From assembly GCF_021729865.1 (NCBI RefSeq), contig NZ_CP063400.1, forward strand, positions 3,286,001 to 3,350,000: a DNA stretch of 64,000 nucleotides. Direction: 5' to 3'. The DNA is from Hydrogenophaga sp. SL48 (lineage in GTDB: Bacteria; Pseudomonadota; Gammaproteobacteria; Burkholderiales; Burkholderiaceae_C). Under the pieces are notes generated by a model. That model had not been told where the DNA came from. It was given only the letters and a program-made list of their open reading frames with translations, and did not search any database. Made by a program: the position numbers and the translations under genes. This document shows positions 25,966 to 34,801 of the stretch, piece by piece (position 1 is the first letter of the stretch; the number at the start of each line of letters is the position of its first letter).

Positions 25966-26283
25966 TCAGTCGTCGTCGCCCAGCTCGGCGTCCCAGCCCA
26001 TGGCCTTGGCGCGCGTCACCGCTTCGGCGTGGATGCGCGCATGGCGCTCGGCCAGTTCGGGCGGCAGGTGGCTGGGCAACTGACCGTAGGGTTCCCAGGC
26101 CTTGTGCACCGCCTCAAAGAGGTTCTGCAGATCGCCCGCGCCCTTGCCGGCAAAGCCCTCACCCTCGGGCACGATGCCAAACACCCAGGCGTCGCGGATG
26201 ATGCGCCCGGTCATGGTCATGCCGTGGTGCTCCTCGTTGGCTATGCCGGCGTAGGTCTGCTGGCGGCTGTGGATCATGCTCAT
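25966..26283 (-). CDS. Conserved hypothetical protein at the end of the cbb operon
   Basis: A 105-residue soluble acidic protein beginning MSMIHSRQQTYAGIANEEH and ending AELGDDD, with a predicted helical centre (LQNLFEAVHKAWEPYG, HARIHAEAVTRAKAMGW). No domain is recognised. It is 14 bases after cbbO and in the same direction, so it is very likely the fifth gene of the RuBisCO operon. Nothing in the sequence reveals a catalytic site. It could be an adaptor or a regulator linked to RuBisCO maintenance, but that rests on position only. Confidence 0.7.
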   Translation of the reverse strand: MSMIHSRQQTYAGIANEEHHGMTMTGRIIRDAWVFGIVPEGEGFAGKGAGDLQNLFEAVHKAWEPYGQLPSHLPPELAERHARIHAEAVTRAKAMGWDAELGDDD

Positions 26284-26297
26284 GTTGGGTATCCAGG

Positions 26298-28655
26298 TTA
26301 TCGGGTCAGGCCAGCATAGAGCACCGGCAGTTTCTCGGGCAGTTTTTCCACCTTGTCCACCACCAGGTAGTGGCGTTCGCCGAAGATGCGGCGCACGTAC
26401 TGGTCGGCGCGCGGGTCCAGGCTCATGCAGTAGGTGATCACGCCGTGGCGGCCGGCTTCTTCCACCGCCTTCTTGGTGTCGTGGCGCAGGTACTGCGGGT
26501 CGCGCACGTCCACGTCGGCCGGTTCGCCGTCGGTGATGACGAGCAGCAGCTTCTTGCTGCTGCGCTGCGCCTTCAGCGCGGCGGTGGCGTGGCGGATGGC
26601 CGCGCCCATGCGGGTGGATAGCTGCCCCTCCATGCCGGCCAGGCGCGCCTTGGCCACATCGTCGTAGGGCTGGTCAAAGTCCTTGAAGCGCCAGTAGTTC
26701 ACGTCGTGCCGGCCGTCGGAGCAGAAGCCGTGGATGGCGAAGGGGTCGCCCACCTTCTGGATCGCATCGGCCAGCAGCGCGCAGGCCGAGCGCGTGAGGT
26801 CGAGCACCGTGTGCTCCTGGCCCGCCACCTTGTCGTTCGTCGATTGCGAGAGGTCGAGCAGCACCAGCACCGAGATGTCGCGCGTCTTGCGCACGCTGCG
26901 CATCATGATGCGCGGGTCGGGTTGGCGACCCAAACGCATGTCGATCACAGAGGCCAGCGCGGCATTCAAATCAATCTCGTCGCCGTCTTCCAGTTTGCGG
27001 ATGCGCTGCACGCCCTGCGGCTGCATGGCGTCCAGGATGTGCTTCATGCGGCCGATCAGGCGCCGGTGCTCGGAGAGGATGCTGTCGATCACCGCCGCGT
27101 CGCCGGCCTTGGGGCGGCGCTCCTGCACCGTGACCCAGGCGGGGCGTTCGAGCTGGATCATGTGGTCCCACTCGCCGTAGTGCACCGGCGACAGCACCGG
27201 CTCGCGGCCTTCGCTCTGGTTGAACGACACGCCCAGGTCTTCGTAGGGAAACAGCTCGGTGCCGAGCACCCAGATTTCCTGCGCGTCGTCGCCCGCGCCT
27301 TCCACCTCGAGTTCGTTGACGAACTCCATCAGGTTGACCTGCTTGCGCAGCTGCTGCGGCGGCTCGTGGCCGGCGGCGATGCTGCGTTCGAAGTCAAACC
27401 CGTCGAAGGCCCAGAAGTAGCGGTTGTCGTCGCGGTATGCCGCGGTCTGCAAGTCGGTGCGTGGCTGGTAGCTGGGGCCTTGCGTGAGTTCGCGGTAGCT
27501 GTGCGCCAGCTGCACGCCCAGCTCCCACGACACGGTGTTGTCGTGCGGGTCGGCCAACATGCGCGGCAGGGTCTCGGCCAGCAGCGCGCGGCCCTGGTTG
27601 ATCCAGGGGTGCGTATCCTCGAAAGCCGGATCGAGCAGCGCACGTGCGAGGCGGTTGAGCCAGTCGCCCGCTGTCTTGTCTTGTGAGGCCTGCGCGGTGT
27701 GCAGTTGCGCCCAGAGCGGGCTTAGGCCGGGAAAGCGCGCCAGCGTCAGCGCCTCCACCCGCGCGTCTTCCACCAGACCGATCAGCGCCATCTGCCAGGG
27801 GTTCAGCGATTCGGCCGAGATCGGCTGGCGGGTGAACACCACGTGGGCCGCGGCGTGTGCGGCGGCGGCGCGGTAGAGCTGTATGGCGTCCACCGGGCCG
27901 GCATTGCCGTCGACAGCGTCGTAGGCATCGGGCAGGTGGATGAAGTGGTCCTCGATGAAGGGGCGGTAGCCTTCGCGGCTTTCGTAGTCGCCCGCCGTGG
28001 GGCGCATGAAAAAGTCGCGCCCCCAGAGTGCGCGCAGGTACATGTTGATGCGCCGCTGCACGTCCACCAGCAGCGTGCCCTTGCGCTCCTTCTGCAGCAT
28101 GGCCAGCGACTCTTTGGACTGCAGGCCGAAGTAGGCGATCTGCTCTTCGTGGTTCGTGCGATGCGCCTGCGCGCCCCAGGTGGCCCAGCGCCGCAGACCG
28201 CCGAGCGTGAGCTGACCGAACAGCGCGTCGAGCTGGCCCAGCATGGGCCGCAGGCCACGCGGCGCCTGCGCCACCAGGATGTTGAGGAACTGCAGGTACT
28301 GCAGGAACAGCGCGCCATCGCCCAGGCGGCGCGCGGCGGTGGGCGCGGTGGCCAGCACCAGCTCGATCACAGCGCCCGAGGTCTTGGACGCGAGCATGAG
28401 CGCGGTGGTCGCCAGTTCACCGACCACGTCCTCGCCGATTTCCTGCGCCACCTGCGGCGCGCCGTCGATCCACGCGTTGACCAGTTCATGACCCCGGCCC
28501 AGGCCGCGCAGTGCGGCGGCACCCTTCACGTAGTTGTCCAGCCCACGCGCGGAGAACACCCTGGTCGCGTCCGGCCAGCTGCGCTCCAGCAACTCTCGCG
28601 AGACCGGATCGAGTTGGTCGGTCCACTCGGCGTGGTCGTGGAGGTGGACGCTCAT
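26298..28655 (-). CDS. cbbO: RuBisCO activase component CbbO (VWA domain protein)
   Basis: A 785-residue CbbO. The C-terminal von Willebrand A domain (from about 590) carries the MIDAS DLSQSTND and later TDGEPADVDV; the long N-terminal part is helical with an HEEQIAYFGLQ segment. CbbO binds the CbbQ hexamer and inhibited RuBisCO, and the complex uses ATP to release inhibitory sugar phosphates. The start at 28655 (MSVHLHDHAE) excludes a non-homologous upstream extension. It follows cbbQ, with repeat copy C between, and precedes the small conserved ORF. Confidence 0.9.
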   Translation of the reverse strand: MSVHLHDHAEWTDQLDPVSRELLERSWPDATRVFSARGLDNYVKGAAALRGLGRGHELVNAWIDGAPQVAQEIGEDVVGELATTALMLASKTSGAVIELVLATAPTAARRLGDGALFLQYLQFLNILVAQAPRGLRPMLGQLDALFGQLTLGGLRRWATWGAQAHRTNHEEQIAYFGLQSKESLAMLQKERKGTLLVDVQRRINMYLRALWGRDFFMRPTAGDYESREGYRPFIEDHFIHLPDAYDAVDGNAGPVDAIQLYRAAAAHAAAHVVFTRQPISAESLNPWQMALIGLVEDARVEALTLARFPGLSPLWAQLHTAQASQDKTAGDWLNRLARALLDPAFEDTHPWINQGRALLAETLPRMLADPHDNTVSWELGVQLAHSYRELTQGPSYQPRTDLQTAAYRDDNRYFWAFDGFDFERSIAAGHEPPQQLRKQVNLMEFVNELEVEGAGDDAQEIWVLGTELFPYEDLGVSFNQSEGREPVLSPVHYGEWDHMIQLERPAWVTVQERRPKAGDAAVIDSILSEHRRLIGRMKHILDAMQPQGVQRIRKLEDGDEIDLNAALASVIDMRLGRQPDPRIMMRSVRKTRDISVLVLLDLSQSTNDKVAGQEHTVLDLTRSACALLADAIQKVGDPFAIHGFCSDGRHDVNYWRFKDFDQPYDDVAKARLAGMEGQLSTRMGAAIRHATAALKAQRSSKKLLLVITDGEPADVDVRDPQYLRHDTKKAVEEAGRHGVITYCMSLDPRADQYVRRIFGERHYLVVDKVEKLPEKLPVLYAGLTR

Positions 28656-28708
28656 GACAGACGGGCCTTCACAAAGAACCAAAAATCTTGGCGGACCGAT
28701 GTTTCATC

Positions 28709-28788
28709 GAGAACGCCGCGGAACCGGCTTCGCCGGGCCGCCAGCGTTGCCCCCTGGGGGGTGACGCCGAAGGCGGCGCGGGGGGGGG
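28709..28788 (-). repeat. GC-rich palindromic dispersed repeat, copy C
   Basis: It abuts the cbbQ stop codon and contains CGCCTTCGGCG, CCCCCCAGGGGG-like and CCGGCGAAGCCGG stems in minus-strand order. A run of nine G (28780-28788) borders it. It separates cbbQ from cbbO inside the operon. Confidence 0.75.
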
Positions 28789-29592
28789 TCAAAAAAATGT
28801 GGCGACGGCTGCGTCCAGCGCGTCGCGCATGTCCGGATCGTCCGTGATCGGGCGCACCAAGGCCACGCGGCAGGCAGCCTGCGCGGCCACGCCTTTGGCG
28901 ATCAGGCTGCCCGCGTAGATCAACATGCGGGTGGAGATGCCTTCGTCCAGACCGTGGCCCTTGAGGTTGCGGGCGCGCTCTGCGATGCCGACGAGCTTGC
29001 CTGCGACGTCAGCGCTGACCCCGGTTTCGTGGGCCACGATCTCAGCCTCGACGTCGTGTTCGGGGTAGTTGAAATCCAGCGCGCCAAAGCGCTGTTTGGT
29101 GGACTGCTTGAGGTCCTTCATCAGGCTCTGGTAGCCCGGGTTGTAGGAGATGACGATCTGGAAGTCCGGGTGGGCTTTGACCAGCTCGCCTTTCTTCTCC
29201 AACGGCAGCACGCGGCGGTTGTCGGTGAGCGGGTGGATGACCACGGTGGTGTCCTGCCGGGCTTCGACCACTTCGTCGAGGTAGCAGATGGCACCGTGGC
29301 GCGCGGCCGTGGCCAGCGGGCCGTCCTGCCAGCGGGTGCCTTGCGCGTCGAGCAGGAAGCGGCCAACGAGGTCGCTCGCCGTCATGTCTTCGTTGCAGGC
29401 CACGGTGATGAGGGGCTTGTTGAGCTTCCACGCCATGTACTCGACGAAGCGCGTCTTGCCGCAGCCGGTGGGGCCCTTGAGCATCATGGGCATGCGCACC
29501 GAATAGGCGGCCTCGTACAGCTCGACCTCGTCGGCCACTGGGCGGTAGTAGGGTTGTTGCGCGACTCTGTAGGCGTCGAGGGTGTCGTTCAT
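28789..29592 (-). CDS. cbbQ: RuBisCO activase AAA+ subunit CbbQ
   Basis: A 267-residue MoxR/NorQ-class AAA+ ATPase. Walker A is KGPTGCGKTRFVEYMA (about 39-54), Walker B ICYLDEVVEARQDT, sensor 1 IVISYNPGYQ, and the arginine finger region LKQSTKQRFGALDF. It forms a hexamer that remodels inhibited RuBisCO together with CbbO. The start at 29592 (MNDTLDAYRV) matches the family. Its last codons run into a seven-base A tract and the G9 run at the repeat border. Confidence 0.95.
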   Translation of the reverse strand: MNDTLDAYRVAQQPYYRPVADEVELYEAAYSVRMPMMLKGPTGCGKTRFVEYMAWKLNKPLITVACNEDMTASDLVGRFLLDAQGTRWQDGPLATAARHGAICYLDEVVEARQDTTVVIHPLTDNRRVLPLEKKGELVKAHPDFQIVISYNPGYQSLMKDLKQSTKQRFGALDFNYPEHDVEAEIVAHETGVSADVAGKLVGIAERARNLKGHGLDEGISTRMLIYAGSLIAKGVAAQAACRVALVRPITDDPDMRDALDAAVATFF

Positions 29593-29660
29593 GTGCGTCT
29601 CCGTTGCTTCGTTGGCCTGCACCGCGTGGCACGGGGCGGCCAACTCCGTTCGTGTCCCCC

Positions 29661-29677
29661 GCCGGCCTGCGGCCGGC
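29661..29677 (-). other. Stem-loop between cbbS and cbbQ
   Basis: GCCGGCC and GGCCGGC form a 7-base stem around TGC in the 150-base gap between cbbS and cbbQ. There is no U-tract. Such a structure could stabilise the abundant cbbLS transcript or reduce read-through into cbbQO; this is inferred. Confidence 0.4.
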
Positions 29678-29742
29678 TCCTCCTTGACCTCACTGCGTCG
29701 GCCACCCCGCGCCCCGCTCGTGGGCGCAGGGTGGGTTGATCG

Positions 29743-30096
29743 TCATACGGTCTTGCCTCTGAAGATGACCATGCTGGCCCCTTGCGACTGCGTGAAGTTG
29801 TCGTAGCCGATCAGGCGGATGTGGTTGTCCGGGTTGGCCTGGCGGCAGGCCTCGCACTCGGCCAGCACCTTGTCCACGTCGGTCTCGCCGAACATGGGCA
29901 GCTTCCACATGTACCAGTAGGAGTCCATCAGGTACTGCGGCTCGGTGTGCTCGATGGCCGGGTTCAGGCCCTTCTTCACCAGGTACTCGACCTGTTTGCG
30001 GATCTCGTCCTTCGTCATCGCTGGCAGGTAGGAGAAGGTCTCGAACTTGCGGCTGGCCGGGTCGGACAGGCGGGAGTTGTAGTCTTGCATGCTCAT
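29743..30096 (-). CDS. cbbS: RuBisCO small subunit, form I
   Basis: A 117-residue small subunit beginning [32 protein letters not shown], with [15 protein letters not shown] and [17 protein letters not shown] blocks typical of proteobacterial form IA enzymes. The N-terminus ([21 protein letters not shown]) has the longer form found with CbbQO-linked, non-carboxysomal enzymes. The first ATG is preferred because AAGGA lies about 8 bases upstream. It is 32 bases after cbbL. Confidence 0.96.
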   Translation of the reverse strand: MSMQDYNSRLSDPASRKFETFSYLPAMTKDEIRKQVEYLVKKGLNPAIEHTEPQYLMDSYWYMWKLPMFGETDVDKVLAECEACRQANPDNHIRLIGYDNFTQSQGASMVIFRGKTV

Positions 30097-30128
30097 GGTG
30101 GGTTCCTTTCAGAATCGGTGGGGCGTGA

Positions 30129-31550
30129 TCACTTGTGGGCCAGGTCGAGCTTGTCCACTGTGTCGAACTCGAACTTGATCTCTTTCCAGGTTTCCATGGC
30201 GATCCTGAGTTCGGGCGAATGCTTGGCAGCGTCCATCAGCACGGTCTTGCCTTCCTTCTCCACCGCCACGCCTTCGTTGCGTGCTTTGACGCAGGCTTCC
30301 AGCGCCACGCGGTTGGCCGCGGCGCCGGCGGCGTTGCCCCAGGGGTGGCCCAGCGTGCCGCCGCCGAACTGCAGCACCGAGTCGTCGCCGAAGATGTTGA
30401 CCAGCGCCGGCATGTGCCAGACGTGGATGCCGCCAGATGCGACCGGGATCACGCCGGGCATGGAGCCCCAGTCCTGGTCGAAGAAGATGCCGCGGCTGCG
30501 GTCTTCCTTGATGAAATCGTCGCGCATGATGTCGATCCAGCCCAGCGTGGAGGCGCGGTCGCCTTCGAGCTTGCCCACCACGGTGCCGGAGTGCAGGTGG
30601 TCACCGCCAGAGAGGCGCAGCACCTTGGTCAGCACGCGGAAGTGGATGCCGTGGTGCGGGTTGCGGTCGAGCACGGCGTGCATGGCGCGGTGGATGTGCA
30701 GCAGCATGCCGTTGTCGCGGCACCAGTTGGCCAGCCCCGTGTTGGCGCACAGACCACCGGTCAGGTAGTCGTGCATGATGATCGGCGAGCCCAGTTCCTT
30801 TGCGTACTCGGCGCGCTTGTACATCTCTTCGGGCGTGGGCGCGGTCACGTTCAGGTAGTGGCCCTTGCGCTCGCCGGTCTCGCGCTCGGCCTTCTCGATG
30901 GCTTCCTGCACGAAGTCGAAACGCTGGCGCCAGCGCATGAAGGGCTGGCTGTTGACGTTCTCGTCGTCCTTGGTGAAGTCCAGGCCACCGCGCAGGCATT
31001 CGTACACGGCGCGGCCGTAGTTCTTGCCCGACAGGCCCAGCTTGGGCTTGATGGTGCAGCCCAGCAGCGGGCGGCCGTACTTGTTCATGATGTCGCGCTC
31101 GACCTGGATGCCGTGGGGCGGGCCGCCGCAGGTCTTCACATAGGCGATCGGGAAGCGGATGTCCTCCAGGCGCAGGGCGCGCAGGGCCTTGAAGCCGAAC
31201 ACGTTGCCCACCAGCGAGGTCAGCACGTTGACGACCGAACCTTCTTCAAACAGGTCGATCGGGTAAGCCACGAAGGCGTAGAAACAGGTGTCGTCGCCCG
31301 GCACGTCTTCGATGCGGTAGGCGCGGCCCTTGTAGTAGTCCAGGTCGGTCAACAGGTCGGTCCAGACGGTGGTCCAGGTGCCGGTGGACGACTCGGCGGC
31401 CACGGCGGCGGCCACTTCTTCGCGGTCCACGCCGGCCTGCGGCGTGATCTTGAAACACGCGAGGATGTCGGTGTCCTTGGGGGTGTAGTGGGGTTCCCAG
31501 TACGTGCTGCGGTATTCCTTGACGCCCGCGTTGTAGGTCTTCGTCGCCAT
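30129..31550 (-). CDS. cbbL: RuBisCO large subunit, form IA
   Basis: This 473-residue large subunit carboxylates ribulose-1,5-bisphosphate in the Calvin cycle. The catalytic [14 protein letters not shown], carbamylated-lysine motif [16 protein letters not shown], loop 6 region [12 protein letters not shown] and [10 protein letters not shown] phosphate site are all intact. The start at 31550 (MATKTYNAG) leaves AAGGAG 8 bases upstream; an ATG two codons earlier is too close. No carboxysome shell genes accompany it, and the cbbQ-cbbO genes follow, so this is the cytosolic IA type. Confidence 0.97.
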   Translation of the reverse strand: MATKTYNAGVKEYRSTYWEPHYTPKDTDILACFKITPQAGVDREEVAAAVAAESSTGTWTTVWTDLLTDLDYYKGRAYRIEDVPGDDTCFYAFVAYPIDLFEEGSVVNVLTSLVGNVFGFKALRALRLEDIRFPIAYVKTCGGPPHGIQVERDIMNKYGRPLLGCTIKPKLGLSGKNYGRAVYECLRGGLDFTKDDENVNSQPFMRWRQRFDFVQEAIEKAERETGERKGHYLNVTAPTPEEMYKRAEYAKELGSPIIMHDYLTGGLCANTGLANWCRDNGMLLHIHRAMHAVLDRNPHHGIHFRVLTKVLRLSGGDHLHSGTVVGKLEGDRASTLGWIDIMRDDFIKEDRSRGIFFDQDWGSMPGVIPVASGGIHVWHMPALVNIFGDDSVLQFGGGTLGHPWGNAAGAAANRVALEACVKARNEGVAVEKEGKTVLMDAAKHSPELRIAMETWKEIKFEFDTVDKLDLAHK

Positions 31551-31612
31551 CTGCATTGCTCCTTGTGTTGGGATGGAATGGGACGAATTCTTGGACGGAT
31601 CAAGAATAAATA

Positions 31613-31646
31613 AAAGTAAAATGTTATGACGATAACGTTTTACTTT
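31613..31646. promoter_or_regulatory. Extended palindromic CbbR operator
   Basis: A 34-base palindrome with only three unpaired positions: arms AAAGTAAAA (plus one mismatch) GTTAT, centre GACG, then ATAAC and TTTTACTTT. It contains the LysR-type T-N11-A pattern and lies between cbbL and cbbR, 63 bases before the cbbL ATG. CbbR proteins bind AT-rich dyads in this position, and the cbbL promoter (a TATTCT at 31608-31603 minus is a candidate -10) would lie next to it. Confidence 0.7.
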
Positions 31647-31667
31647 CCAAATCATCAAGGAGCCGCC

Positions 31668-32582
31668 TTGAACCTGCGCCACGCCACCCTGCACCAGCTG
31701 CGCATCTTTCACGCGGTGGCGCAGCACAACAGCTTCGCGCGCGCGGCCGAGGCGTTGCACCTCTCGCCTCCCACGCTCTCGCTGCAGGTGAAGCAACTCT
31801 CCGAAACCGTGGGCCAGCCGCTGTTTGAACAGCTGGGCAAGAAGATCTACCTGACGGCGGCCGGCCGCACCCTGGCCGACGCCTGCGCCGACATCGAGAC
31901 CCGCATGGAGCGGCTGTCAGAGGATCTGGAAGCGCTCCAGGGCGTGGAACGCGGCAGCCTGAAGCTGGCCATCCTCACGACCGTGAAATACACCGTGCCC
32001 AAGCTGCTGGGCGGCTTCTGTGCCGCGCACCCGGGCATCGAGGTGGCGATGGTGGTGGGCAACCGCGAGAACCTGCTGCAACGCCTGGCAAACAACCAGG
32101 ACGACCTCTGCATCATGGGCCAGCCACCCGAGCAGCTGGACGTGGTGAGCGAACCGTTTGCCGACAACCCGCTGGTGCTGGTGGCGCCGCCCGACCACCC
32201 GCTGGTGGGCAAAAAACGCATCGCGCCGAAGCGTCTGGCCAGCGAACCCTTCATCCTGCGGGAACCCGGCTCGGGCACACGGCTCACCTCCGAAAAGTTT
32301 TTCACCAGCCAGGGCGTGACGCTGAAGAACCGGCTGGAGGTGGGCAGCAACGAGGCCATCAAACAGACCGTGGCGGGCGGGCTGGGCCTGGCCGTGCTCT
32401 CCACCCACACGGTCACGGCGGAGCTGGCGCTGGGCGAGCTGGTGCAGCTCGATGTGGTGGGCTTTCCGCTGATCCGCCGCTGGCACGTGGTGTACCCGCG
32501 CGGCAAGCGGCTCTCGGCGGCGGCGCTGGCGTTCAAGGACTGGATGTTTGAACACCAGCCCACGCCAGGCCGGGCGCGCTGA
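31668..32582 (+). CDS. cbbR: LysR-type regulator of the cbb operon, CbbR
   Basis: A 304-residue LysR protein: HTH at about 5-60 ([40 protein letters not shown] type) and a periplasmic-binding-like effector domain. It is divergent from cbbL, the standard CbbR position, and senses Calvin-cycle metabolites in other bacteria. A TTG at 31668 with AAGGAG six bases upstream is chosen as start. The ATG at 31626 would place coding sequence inside the operator palindrome and has no Shine-Dalgarno. Confidence 0.92.
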   Translation: MNLRHATLHQLRIFHAVAQHNSFARAAEALHLSPPTLSLQVKQLSETVGQPLFEQLGKKIYLTAAGRTLADACADIETRMERLSEDLEALQGVERGSLKLAILTTVKYTVPKLLGGFCAAHPGIEVAMVVGNRENLLQRLANNQDDLCIMGQPPEQLDVVSEPFADNPLVLVAPPDHPLVGKKRIAPKRLASEPFILREPGSGTRLTSEKFFTSQGVTLKNRLEVGSNEAIKQTVAGGLGLAVLSTHTVTAELALGELVQLDVVGFPLIRRWHVVYPRGKRLSAAALAFKDWMFEHQPTPGRAR

Positions 32583-32594
32583 CGGTCAGTCGGA

Positions 32595-33887
32595 TCAGTC
32601 GGGCTCGGTCTCGCCGGGCTGGATCAGCACCTGATCGATGCGGCGCCCGTCGAGCACCAGCACCTCGAAGCGCCAGCCGGCGCATTCGACGGCGGCGCCC
32701 TGCTCCAGCAGTTCGCCAGCCACCGTCTGCATCAGGCCGGCCACCGTGGCGTAGCGCCCTTTGTCTTCGTCGGGCAGTTCGTCAATGTCCAGGCGCGACT
32801 TCAACTCGGCCACCGGCATCGCGCCATCGACCAGCCAGGCGCCGTCTTCTCGCTGTGTGGCCCAGGCTTCGACGTCTTCGTGCGGCGAGAGCTCGCCGGT
32901 GATCGCTTCGAGCATGTCCAGCGGCGTGAGCACGCCCTGCACCACGCCGTATTCGTCCACCACGAACACCATGCGCGTGGAGCGTTCGCGGAACTGCTCC
33001 AGCAGCTCCATGCCGGTCAGCGTCTCAGGCACGAACACCGCCGGCTGCACGTGGCGAATGATCGCGTCTTCGACGCCATCGGCCTGCAGCGCCAGCATCT
33101 GCGGCAGGTGGATCACGCCCACCACATCGTCCAGCCCGCCACGGCAGACCGGGTACCAGGAGTGGCCGGTGGTCCAGGCCTTCTGCACCGCCGCCGACAC
33201 CGGGTCTTCCGCGTCCAGCCAGGCGATGTCATCGCGCGGCACCATGATGGAGGTGAGCTGCCGGTCGTCGAGCAGGAACACGTTGCGCACCATCTGGTGC
33301 TCGTGCTCTTCGATGATGCCGGCGTCCACGCCTTCCTCCAAGCTGGCGTTGATCTCTTCTTCCGTCACATGCTGCTGCGCGTTGGTGTCGATGCGAAGCA
33401 GCTTGAGCACCCACTGGGTGGTGTGCGTGAGCAGCCACACAAAGGGCTTGGCCGCCTTGGCCACGAAGGTCATCGGGCGCGACACGCCGCGGGCCACGGC
33501 TTCCGGGTACAGCTGCCCGATGCGCTTGGGCACCAACTCGCCGAAGACGATGGTCACGAAGGTGATGACCGCCACCACGATGGCCGTGGCGCTGACTTCG
33601 GCGGTCCCGGGCGTCAGGCCCCAGCCCTGCAAGGCCAGCGACAGATCGCCGCTGAAGGCCGCCTCGCCCACGATGCCGTTGAGCATGCCGATGGAGGTGA
33701 TGCCCACCTGCACCGACGAAAGGAACTGCGTCGGATGCTCCAGCAGTTTCAGCGCGGCCTGCGCCCCCTTGTCGCCCGATTCGGCCATCGCAGCGAGCCG
33801 CGCCTTGCGGCTGGCCGCGAGCGACATCTCGGACATGGCGAAGGCGCCGTTGAGCAGGGTCAGGAAAATGATGAGCAGGGTGTCCAT
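32595..33887 (-). CDS. CorC/HlyC-family membrane protein (DUF21-CBS)
   Basis: A 430-residue inner-membrane protein: N-terminal DUF21 domain with hydrophobic helices (LLIIFLTLLNGAFAMSEMSLAASRKARL, VVAVITFVTIVFGELVPKRIG), two CBS domains (from about 205: SIMVPRDDIAWLDAEDPV, and VFVVDEYGVVQGVLTPLDMLEAI) and a C-terminal CorC_HlyC domain. Members are linked to Mg/Co homeostasis rather than haemolysis. It is convergent with cbbR and divergent from apaH. Confidence 0.88.
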   Translation of the reverse strand: MDTLLIIFLTLLNGAFAMSEMSLAASRKARLAAMAESGDKGAQAALKLLEHPTQFLSSVQVGITSIGMLNGIVGEAAFSGDLSLALQGWGLTPGTAEVSATAIVVAVITFVTIVFGELVPKRIGQLYPEAVARGVSRPMTFVAKAAKPFVWLLTHTTQWVLKLLRIDTNAQQHVTEEEINASLEEGVDAGIIEEHEHQMVRNVFLLDDRQLTSIMVPRDDIAWLDAEDPVSAAVQKAWTTGHSWYPVCRGGLDDVVGVIHLPQMLALQADGVEDAIIRHVQPAVFVPETLTGMELLEQFRERSTRMVFVVDEYGVVQGVLTPLDMLEAITGELSPHEDVEAWATQREDGAWLVDGAMPVAELKSRLDIDELPDEDKGRYATVAGLMQTVAGELLEQGAAVECAGWRFEVLVLDGRRIDQVLIQPGETEPD

Positions 33888-33958
33888 GGCTTGAGGGGAA
33901 TTGTCTCCCAGAAAAATGCCACGCCTGTCTCGATGCGCGGGCCATGGACAATCGCCCC

Positions 33959-34795
33959 ATGGCCAACTACCTCATCGGCGACATCCAGGGCTGCGACGAC
34001 GCCCTGGGCCGCCTGCTCGACAAGATCGGTTTCTCTCCCAGCCGCGACACGCTGTACCTGCTGGGCGACCTCGTCAACCGGGGGCCGGCGTCGCTGGCCG
34101 TGCTGCGGCGGCTCATCGCGCTCGACGGCGCCGCGCACAGCCTGCTGGGCAACCACGACCTGCACCTGCTGGCCACGGCGCACGGCGTGCGCAAACCCCA
34201 CCGCAACGACACCGTTGCCGAGATCCTCGATGCACCCGACAGCAACCATCTGCTGGACTGGCTGCGCACGCGCCCCATCGCACTGCACGCCCACGGCTGG
34301 CTGATGGTGCACGCCGGCGTGCTGCCGCAATGGGACCTGGCGCAGACGCTGGCCCTCGCCGGGGAGCTGGAAGCGGTGCTGCGCAGCCCGGACTGGGCCC
34401 GCTTTCTGTGGGACATGTACGGCAACCAGCCCGACTTCTGGAGCGACAGCTGGCAAGGCGCGGAACGCCTGCGCGTCATCGTCAACACCTTCACCCGCCT
34501 GCGCTTCTGCTCGGCGCAAGGGGTCATGGAGTTCGACACCAAGGACGACGCCAACGCCGCCCCCGAGGGATTCATGCCCTGGTTCGACGTGCCAGGACGG
34601 CACACGGCCGGCGTGCCGATCGCCTTCGGCCACTGGTCCACGCTGGGCGATGTGCGGCGACCGAACCTGCTGCCCCTGGACACGGGTTGCGTGTGGGGCG
34701 GGTGCCTCACGGCGGCACGGCTGGGCGAGACGCCGGCCGAGGTGGAACGCATTTCAGTGAAATGCGCCCAGGCCCGCAAACCGGGCACCCCCTGA
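33959..34795 (+). CDS. apaH: Symmetrical bis(5'-nucleosyl)-tetraphosphatase ApaH
   Basis: This 278-residue metallophosphatase hydrolyses Ap4A to two ADP and also acts on capped RNAs. Motifs IGDIQGC (residues 6-12), LGDLVNRGP and LGNHDLHLL line the dinuclear metal site; HAGVLPQWD and FGHWSTLG complete it. The ATG at 33959 (MANYLIGDIQGC) gives the family start. It is convergent with rhlE, with six bases between stops. Confidence 0.93.
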   Translation: MANYLIGDIQGCDDALGRLLDKIGFSPSRDTLYLLGDLVNRGPASLAVLRRLIALDGAAHSLLGNHDLHLLATAHGVRKPHRNDTVAEILDAPDSNHLLDWLRTRPIALHAHGWLMVHAGVLPQWDLAQTLALAGELEAVLRSPDWARFLWDMYGNQPDFWSDSWQGAERLRVIVNTFTRLRFCSAQGVMEFDTKDDANAAPEGFMPWFDVPGRHTAGVPIAFGHWSTLGDVRRPNLLPLDTGCVWGGCLTAARLGETPAEVERISVKCAQARKPGTP

Positions 34796-34801
34796 CGGGG
34801 T

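Noticed and set aside
31626..31667. ATG start of CbbR giving 14 extra residues
   Set aside because: It lies within the operator palindrome, has no Shine-Dalgarno, and the encoded residues are not CbbR-like.
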